From positions 1 to 64,000 of the IMG/VR virus record IMGVR_UViG_3300043411_000952: 64,000 bases of DNA; one strand, 5' to 3'. A program made the position numbers and the translations under genes. The notes under the pieces were generated by a model that was not told the DNA's origin, made no database searches, and was given only the letters and a program-made list of their open reading frames with translations. This DNA comes from a virus. Shown piece by piece: positions 24,587 to 33,200 of this stretch (its first letter is position 1; each line of letters begins with the position of its first letter).

Positions 24587-25739
24587 TGAATCTAACGGCT
24601 TCCATATTTATTTACCTTCTCCTGAATGTTTAAAAACAGATGGACGCAAGGAAATACAAAGTAAGCATTTAACTGTAAATGCTTCTAGATATAAGCAGAC
24701 AGATGACTGGGTTAGCCATCGCGGACATATAGTAGATGAACTAGTTAGAGACTACAGTGCTGTATGTCACAAAACTAATACCAAGTATAAGGTATCTGAT
24801 TTACTAAACGAGAGAAAGTACCCCACGCTGGAAAAGAGGGGTTTACAGAATATTTCATCTAAAATCATTCAGGCGGCGACGCTGAAATCTGCGAGTTTAG
24901 TTGATGACGGTAAAGGAAACCTAGTTCCCATGGACCCGGGAGTAGTCACTCCAATTACTGGTCTACCTCCATTTCATCCTGCTGTAGAATATTTAAAAAA
25001 CAGAGGTTATGATTTGGATCTTCTGTATAAACAATTCAAGTGCTCGTATTGTCTTCAAGAAAATCCCGAGAATGCAGAAAAGGGTATTTTCTATAAAAGA
25101 CTGCCGCTTGATTTCAAAGATACTCCACAAGGGAGAATAGTATTCTATTCTTTTATTAATGGGGTTCAAGTAGGCTGGCAGGCGCGTATTATTGAAAAGG
25201 TTGAGAACGGTTTGAAATACTATTTTCACCCTTACAAAAATAACTGGGTAGCTGCTGAGCAGAAGAATACTACAACAGGTAAATGGGAACCTCTACCTGG
25301 GATAGAGATTAAATTAGAGGGTTACGCTATTGAGTGGAAGCCTTCAAAATATAAGACTGCATTTGGTATGGCGCGTAATGATACCCTTATGGGTATAGAC
25401 GCTGCGGTTGAGTTTAATCAAAAACTTAATTTACGTAAACCTACCGTATGTGTTGTAGAAGGTCCTTTAGACGCCGCGCGTATAGGTCCTGGAGCCGTAG
25501 CGCTTCTTGGTAAATATATGAGCGAGCGTCATGCGGACTTACTAGTTAGAAAATTTAAAAAGATAATAGTCGTTGCCGATAATGACAAGGCAGGACAAGA
25601 AATGGCTAAAAGAATTAAAGAGTTAATGAGTGAGAGAGGTATGGAAGTAGTTTTCATTGATATACCTGAACAATACAAGGATGTCGGTGATATGCCTTAC
25701 GAGGCAGCGATAGAATTAATATTTAAACACCTACACTAA
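24471..25739 (+). CDS. TOPRIM-domain DNA primase-like protein
   Basis: Start taken at the ATG 24471; a TTG four codons upstream is in frame. The C-terminal 110 residues hold a TOPRIM domain: VCVVEGPLDAARIG with the catalytic Glu, then IIVVADNDKAGQEMA with the DxD. The segment HPAVEYLKNRGYDLDLLYKQ and CLQENPENAEKGIF before it match phage primase linker regions. No zinc ribbon is present here, whereas a separate DnaG-type zinc-ribbon protein is encoded at 1373-3841. It makes primers for the adjacent helicase and polymerase, by inference. Confidence 0.82.
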   Translation: MTHTEVNTTQGLPTSTIPREVLLLAEALSRLHGPALIRNESNGFHIYLPSPECLKTDGRKEIQSKHLTVNASRYKQTDDWVSHRGHIVDELVRDYSAVCHKTNTKYKVSDLLNERKYPTLEKRGLQNISSKIIQAATLKSASLVDDGKGNLVPMDPGVVTPITGLPPFHPAVEYLKNRGYDLDLLYKQFKCSYCLQENPENAEKGIFYKRLPLDFKDTPQGRIVFYSFINGVQVGWQARIIEKVENGLKYYFHPYKNNWVAAEQKNTTTGKWEPLPGIEIKLEGYAIEWKPSKYKTAFGMARNDTLMGIDAAVEFNQKLNLRKPTVCVVEGPLDAARIGPGAVALLGKYMSERHADLLVRKFKKIIVVADNDKAGQEMAKRIKELMSERGMEVVFIDIPEQYKDVGDMPYEAAIELIFKHLH

Positions 25740-25745
25740 ACTGGA

Positions 25746-27011
25746 ATGAGCACACAAAACACACACACCACATATACTATTGGACAAATTAATCACCGCG
25801 TTCGCAGCGGCGGCATTTATTGGAAACAGTGCCTGATCGTAGCAGACAGTGCGTGGTATTTAGTATCCGAGGCTAAACTAGGCGACGCCCTACATCCTAA
25901 GTGGTTAATTTCTAATACTAATTTAGCTAAGCTTCTTCGCGTTAGCGCAAATAATTTGGCTAGTTACTATCAAGCTGTGATGTCTGTACCGTCGCATGCT
26001 ATTTATCATGATGACGCTCCTGTGCATTTCGTTCTTGATGACGGCAAACCTATTAGACGCACGCGTCAGTTGATGTGGACTCTATCGGGTGTGAAGTTTA
26101 TTATCAACTTATCCGGTATACGCATCGATGCTGCAATTAAATCTAGTATTCGCGCCTGGATTTTGGCGCAATCTTCTGTTTACGGTGTTGAGTTGTCGCC
26201 TTCCTTCGCGACGCGCGCAGACCCCGTTACTGTTACTAAAGTTAAAGATTTAAGTATTACATGTGTAGCGGATGCGGTGCAAAATATCACAGCGTCTGTC
26301 CGTTACGTCGCGGGTATTGTAGACCAGCTTTGTCTGGAGGTTAATAGACGCAAAGAACTGGAGGAGGAGATGGCGACTCTACGTAAACAGGTTATGGCGT
26401 TAACCGGTAATTTACCTGGGCTACCAAGCAAGTTACCAAATAAAATTGATGCCGCACGAAAAGCGGACAAACCTGCTGTGCAGTTCACACAAGCCCCCAA
26501 GGCTGATAGAGGTAAGGCTATGGTATTCGCTATTGGTAACAATGGAAGTGAAAATGAAAGCCTGCACCAGTATATTGCTAGAAGAGGAAATAAGCATCAT
26601 AGAGCAGAAAATCTTACTCGTATAGGTTTGCTGAACAGTGATCAACTGTATTCTCTGTTTGCGGACTCATGGATTGACCCTGCTACTAATAAACTTATCA
26701 AAAAAGATAAGTTCCAGGAGCTGCTTCGTCGTACGTTCCATGTGGCGCATTCCAGCCACCGTACACCAATACTCAAGTCTGAAATGATTAGAGCTAATAT
26801 GGCTGTTGTGTGTCAGGTGCTTTGCAAGAAGAAGCCTAATCCTACAGACGATAATGGAAACCAACTTGAGCTCGATAATCCGGCTTATGTTTCCAGCGCA
26901 GAGCCTTGTGTTCGATTCCAGACGCGTTATACAGCGAAAGCTATTGACTACTTGAAGGACAAATGGCATATGATCCTGGGACAATCCAGTGGACAAAAAA
27001 TTAAATCTTAA
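25746..27011 (+). CDS. Hypothetical protein, possible antirepressor-like architecture
   Basis: A 421-residue protein, ATG seven bases after the primase stop. An N-terminal globular part with MWTLSGVKFIINLSGIRI is followed by a short coiled coil near residues 198-220 (RRKELEEEMATLRKQVMAL), a Lys/Ala/Pro linker, and a C-terminal part (HQYIARRGNKHHRAEN, LLRRTFHVAHSSHR). The N-domain/coil/C-domain layout recalls Bro/KilA-type phage regulators, but no diagnostic motif is seen. Sits between primase and polymerase. Confidence 0.6.
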   Translation: MSTQNTHTTYTIGQINHRVRSGGIYWKQCLIVADSAWYLVSEAKLGDALHPKWLISNTNLAKLLRVSANNLASYYQAVMSVPSHAIYHDDAPVHFVLDDGKPIRRTRQLMWTLSGVKFIINLSGIRIDAAIKSSIRAWILAQSSVYGVELSPSFATRADPVTVTKVKDLSITCVADAVQNITASVRYVAGIVDQLCLEVNRRKELEEEMATLRKQVMALTGNLPGLPSKLPNKIDAARKADKPAVQFTQAPKADRGKAMVFAIGNNGSENESLHQYIARRGNKHHRAENLTRIGLLNSDQLYSLFADSWIDPATNKLIKKDKFQELLRRTFHVAHSSHRTPILKSEMIRANMAVVCQVLCKKKPNPTDDNGNQLELDNPAYVSSAEPCVRFQTRYTAKAIDYLKDKWHMILGQSSGQKIKS

Positions 27012-27210
27012 GCTTACAACCAGGCTGGCTCATCTTGAGAAATTAAAAGATGAGCCAGTCATGGAAGATTTTGATGCTGGGCTTCGCGCCGCGCGTTACG
27101 ACGAGTATGTATTTATAAAAGAGGTATTGAAAGTATATGGAGAATCAAACGAAGGACAAGGTAGTACCTGTTCCAGACTACACTCTCCCGCCGTTACAGT
27201 ATCTCGATAA
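26989..27210 (+). CDS. Small overlapping hypothetical protein
   Basis: A 73-residue frame starting at GTG (DKKLNLKLTTRLAHLEKLK) within the end of the previous gene and ending 74 bases inside the polymerase gene. The first 55 residues have a helical, charged composition typical of a real small protein. The tail overlapping the polymerase is less convincing. The 125 bases between the two big genes would otherwise be empty. Confidence 0.45.
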   Translation: MDKKLNLKLTTRLAHLEKLKDEPVMEDFDAGLRAARYDEYVFIKEVLKVYGESNEGQGSTCSRLHSPAVTVSR

Positions 27211-30200
27211 GACAGGGACTGTTCGCGGGCATAATGGTGTTACATTTGTTTCTGGGGAAGGCATAAAGCCAGCCGATATAATGTTTATTACTTCCTGCGT
27301 ATCCCCGCAGGAGGCTAGTAAATTTCTTAAAGGCAGAGACGGAGGGCAGGGCGTCCGGGTGCAGCCTCGTTATCTGAGGTCAGACGCCGGTGTTATGTTC
27401 TCTGATATTTTTAATCAGGAGGGTATCGATCTTTATAAGTGCTACTACACAGCGCTGGTCAAATGGTTGCTGCCCAAGAATGAACGCATTAAGATACCGA
27501 AAGATGTAGTGGCTTGGGCGCTTCCCTCACTAGAAGAAGAGATAGCTCTCGTAAGCCCTAAGATCATTGTATGTATCGGCAAACCTGTCTTTGATCTTCT
27601 AGCAAATATAAAGCTGTCTTTGAGTGACGCCAAAAGCGGTTGGTTTTATAGCGAGAAGTACAACGCTAAAATATATCTCCTCGATGATACATATAAGCTT
27701 GTCTCTAACCCGGAGTACATTGGAAAGTTCCAGGTAGAAGCTAGAGAAATTAATAGGATGTATAAGGAGATATGTAATGTATCCACCGGACGCATTCCTT
27801 TAGAGTATGAGACAATTACTAATTCCTCTGATCTTAAAAGAGTAGTTAGCAATTGGAAACAGAATAATTTTGATGTAATTAGTGTGGACTGTGAGTGGTC
27901 TGGTAACAACCATATAGACGGTAAATTACGCAGCACGCAATTTTGCTGGGCCCCCGGTAAGGCATGTTATGTCCGCTGGATGGATGACAAGGGTAATTAC
28001 ACCTTTGATATTTCGTATAAAGAAGCAGGCGCTATACTTTCAGAGTGGTTAGATTTAGAAGATGTAAAATACATCGGGCATCACTTTGCTGCTGACGCCC
28101 CATGGTTGCATCATGTACTAGGACTTAATTGGTATGAGAAGTGTATTTTCGATACCGAGTTTGCGCAACAAACTGCTAATGAGGCCGAGGACCTTTCCTT
28201 AGAGCGAATAGCCCTGAAGTACACGGATTTAGGAAGGTATGACCTAGATCTTGTGTTGTGGGTTAAACAGAACAAGGCATTAATGGTGGATGGTGGCTAC
28301 GGCGCTATTCCGGATGAGATTCTTATACCTTATGCGTGTTTACGCCAAGAAAGTTTAGTACAGCTAGGCGATGGATCTTGGTGTAAAATTAAAGATCTAG
28401 TTAACAGTAAATATGCAGGAGAAGTTAAGGCTGTATTAAATGGTAAAGTACAGAATTGCAAAGTTACTAACTGGTACAAAGTCAATACCAGACAAAAAGT
28501 GTGGAAGAGGTTAGTAACTAAATATGCACAGAGAGGAAAGCATGGTTACTTAGGTCCGGTATTAACCCCTGATCATAAGGTAATAACGCAGAGAGGTAAG
28601 GTAGCAGTGCAGGATATTATACCTGGAAAGGATAGTATTTGTACGTCTTACAATACTTTTACGTCTACACAATTATCTGTATTTTTAGGTTGTCTACTAG
28701 GCGATGGCGGCATCGCGAGGAGAAACAAAGCGCACGCTGGTTTAGTTATGAGCCAGTGTGAAAAACGCGCTGATTATTTGAAGTGGAAAGTTAATGTACT
28801 TTTTGGTGACCCTGAAAATGTAGAATCAAAAGGTTCTTTATGCGCTTATAGATCCAAGTACACTCCATACATTGCCGCGTTATCGGATACATGGGAGAGA
28901 AAAGAGGCCTTGGCGCATAGTAAAAGAAAATTATTAATTACTGAAAATTTACTAGACCATCTTCAAGCGCCGGGAATAGCTGTCTGGTATCAAGATGATG
29001 GTAACCTAACTTGCGGTAACGAGGTACGTATTACTATTTACCATTTACAAGAGCAGGAGCTTGCCGCCTTACGTTCTTGGTTTAGAAGCAATATGGGTGT
29101 GTATGTTAAATATAGAAAAAATCAGAATCATATATGCTTTTCAGTTAAAGATTCTGTTGTTTTTTTAAATTATATTAAAGATTATATACATAATGATTGC
29201 GGATATAAAACCAATGTTCCGTATAATTTGAAGGTCAACGCGCATATACCAGGTCCTTTGTACTTTGAACCTATTGTTGGTATTAGTGACGTACCGGTCA
29301 AACCTTGTAGCGGTGATGGTATTCGTTACTGCTTAGCTGTAGATAAAGCGGAGAACTTCTTAACTAAGTCTGGTTTTGTTTCTAACTGCAAAGACGTAGA
29401 TACTGTCTTTAGAGCATGGCCAATTATTCAGCGGAGTCTGCAGGCTCAAGATCTTCTAGACTATTATAATAATATATTTCATCCGTTTGTTACGGATGTA
29501 TTTGTGAGTTTCGCCTTGGTTGGCCTTCCTATGGATGTAGCCATGATGGACGAGCTTAGAGTTTTATACACGTTTGCTAGAGACAAAATGGAAGTTATCC
29601 TGCGTGAGGAGATTCATGTAGAGGCTAAGAACTTTGTTTTAATGGCATTTGCAACTAGGTTACCTCCTGAGCTTGCTACTGAAAAATATTTAGAGTTCAT
29701 TTCTTTAATAGCTAATTCAGAGCATATGGAGGCCTGGGCGGTGCTTAAAGGATCCGCTAAAAAGCCTGATGATGTACCTAAACTTAAACATATATTCGAC
29801 CACTTTATTGACAGCGCGCATTTCAATATTAGATCTTCAACACAGTTAAAACGCTGGTTATTTAATGTTAAGTGTTACGAGCCTGTAAAGTCGACTGGTA
29901 ATAAGGAGAAAGGGCTACCTGCAACATCATGGGAAAAGATTAAGTCCATGCCGCCAGAGGCCCAGAAGAATTATAATCCTGCTGTTGATAAACAAACGCT
30001 GCAGATTTTATCTGAACAGAATAATGACGCGCTGCTTCGTAGGTTATTACAATTGAACGCTGTAGGTAATATATGTAAAGCTTTCCTTAAAGAGGCCGAC
30101 ATAGATGCTGACGGTAACGTTGTAAAAGAGAACGGGCTACATTTTTACCTATGCAGCGATAATCGTGTGCATGGGCAAATGAGTACCACAGAAACCGGAA

Positions 30201-33200
30201 GACCCCGGTGCGTCCACGGTGACACTTTAATACGTTGTTTTGATGGTTTTAAACGTATAAGAGATATTAAAATTGGTGACCTTGTCTGGACACATTTAAA
30301 CAGATGGAGAAAAGTAGAGGATACATATATTAAGCCAGCGGCCCCCATGTATAAGGTAAGTTTTGAAAATGGGGAAGTACTGTTATGTACTGAGGAACAT
30401 TTACTATTGACCGAAGCTGGAAAGTGGATATCTGTTAGAGATGTCTGTTTGCAAAAAGCATTTAAACAATCCGGAACTGAGGAAGAAAGTTGTTTCTCTT
30501 TACCGAGAGTCCTTGAGCACCGCCGAGCAAGTAGCGGAGATTTTGAATATAACTCCGCATACTACTTATCGAATACTTCGTCTAGAGTTAGGCGAGGAAG
30601 AATTCAAAAAGCTCAAAGCGATAAAATACTCGAGCTCAAAGCTGGGAGAGAAGAATCCTTGGAAAGGGAAGAGGGGGGAAGAGGCCGCGACCTGGAAGGG
30701 GGATTGCGACGATGGTTACGGTTATTTAACACGCCTAATAGATGGCCAACGTTACTTCGTACATCGTATAGTCATGGCAGAGGCGCTGGGTATACATCCC
30801 TCGCAGTTGCCGGATCATCTAGCTGTGCATCATATAGATCAGGATCGGAAAAACAACGCACTAGACAACTTAGCGCTCTGCACCACATCCGGGCACAGAG
30901 GTATCCACGAAAGATACAAACATACCGATCAGGAATTAAAATTAAAGGGGTTGTCCCTTGCGGAAGCTATCCAGTATATGACATCTCCGTAGAGGAGGAT
31001 CATTCCTACGAGGCGTCCGGTTGTTTTTCGCACAATTCTTGGAAACCAAACTCGTTGAATTGGCCTAGCTATGTTAACTCCATGATTTCTAATGGTATAG
31101 CTGGTCTTTTTGGTAAACTAAAAGAACGCGGAGAATTACCAGAAGAGTTTGAGAAGTTTATTATTAAAAATGATAAGGGGGAATACAAGAGTGAGGTACC
31201 TTCTATACGCAGTTGCGTTAAAGCTCCTGAAGGTTGGTGCTTTGTAGAGTCCGATTATCAGACTGCGGAAATTAGAGGACTAGCCTTTGTATCAGGGGAT
31301 AAAAACCTAATTGATATTGTTTGTAACCCCGATTTAAATTTTGCGGTTACTAAAGATGATAAAAAAGTTCGGCTGGCTTTTCCTCCTGAAGTGTTTCCTC
31401 CTTCCACACAGGAAGAGTATAAACACCTCCTTATTTCCCCGGATGATCCATCCTTAATAAGAAAAGATGACGGTTCTTTGAAACATCCTAAACAGGACCT
31501 ACATTGGTCTTTGGCTGAGATGGTTCATATTAAACCTAGAGAAGTACTTGACGAAAAGAAAGACCGTGGTGCTGCTAAGGTAGGTAACTTCAGCTGCGTT
31601 AATAAATATACAAAAATACGTACAGAAAAAGGTGTTCTAAGCATAGAAGACGCGATAATTTATGGTTGTACTTATGTATGGGATGGTTTAGATATGGTGT
31701 CTTATGATTCCATACAATACCAAGGAAATAGATTCACAATTAATTACCAAGGACTGTCCGCAACCCCAGACCATGTTGTCTGGCTCTCAAGTGGAGAAAA
31801 GTGTTGTTTCGGAGAAGCTGCCTTGCGAGGTCTCAGTATTAAATCGTATAGCGGCTTTGAATTGGATACGGCTGGTAGCAGACACAAGAACAATAGAACG
31901 CGCAAGAAAAGGCATCATATTTATGGTGCGGTGTCAAAGGTGTCAGAAAACAACGCGCAGGTGGTTACACAACGTGGAGGCGGGCAAAGGTCTAAAATGT
32001 CGATGCCTGTCTCCTTTGCGATACAACGACCCACGCGCGCGCACACTAGGCGCAAGGTATCAAGCTATGCGTCAAAGGTGTTTTCTAGACAGCCATGTCA
32101 GCAGCTACAATTACAAGGGGCGAGGCATAAAACTAATATTCAAAAGTCGCAGAGAATTTATTTTATGGGCGCTTCAAAGATGGCCGGATACAGACTTCAA
32201 AGGTTTGGATTTCGACAGAATAAACAACGATGGCCACTACTCGAAGGGCAACCTACGTTTGGTCACAAGGCAAGAAAATTTAAGAAATACGAGAGCTTCT
32301 CGCTGGTCCTACCGCGTACGCGCCGAGAAGTTATTAAAAGACAACCCAGGTGTGAGTGTCTCTATGAAAACGTTATGGGGCATGCTGCAAATGGGGTATT
32401 CGGAAGAAGAAATACTTCTAAGGATAAAGTCTGGAGAAATAAAGAGCCGGAAGGCAATATTAGCAAATGCGAAAGTATTGCAAGCCAGGAATTTAATAAG
32501 ATTAAATCCGGGCTTGGTTGTAGGAGAGAAACATATAATGAGTCTATATCGGAAAGGATTAACCGATCAGGATATAATAGAACATGTGGCGAAGCACGAA
32601 GAGTTAACTTTGCGTATTCGTCAGGCGAAGCAGCGCAGAGAAAACTCTTTGCAGCGATCGGCTCGTATAGGTATAGGCTTCGCGGCCAGTACTACAAGAA
32701 AGATGATACGAGAAGGTCTATCCGACGAGCAATTGCTGGCGGCGTGGGAAAAATCGTATGTAAAGTCAGAATCAATCAGGCAGAAGATAGAGAGGCTTGG
32801 CTTGAAGCTCAGCGTATCTACTACGCACAGGTTGATGAAGCAGGGCATGTCGGACGCGCAGTTAGAAGAATATTCGAAGAAAAGGGTTTTAAGCTCACAA
32901 AAGAGCCAGTATACGATATAATAAACGCAGGACCAAGGCATAGATTTGTTGCCAGTGGCTTGCTTATATCTAATTCGGCATACGGCGCGTCCGCCTCAAC
33001 CCTGGAACGCAAAATTGAACAGGATACAGGTAAGAAGCCAGAAGAAGGTACAGGTCAGCGGTTATTGAAGGCGCTTGAAAAACGTCAGCCAGTAGCACAA
33101 GACTTTTTAATTAAAATGGAACGTGTACCAGAGAAGCCCGGATATTACCGCGCAGCATCTGGAAGAATTCGTCATTTCGCTTCCCATGATCCAAAATACC

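Noticed and set aside
31704-31922. First 73 codons of the nested HNH frame in intein 3 as real protein
   Set aside because: They overlap intein block B, have no recognisable domain, and the zinc-binding part begins at ATG 31923, so the later start is preferred.
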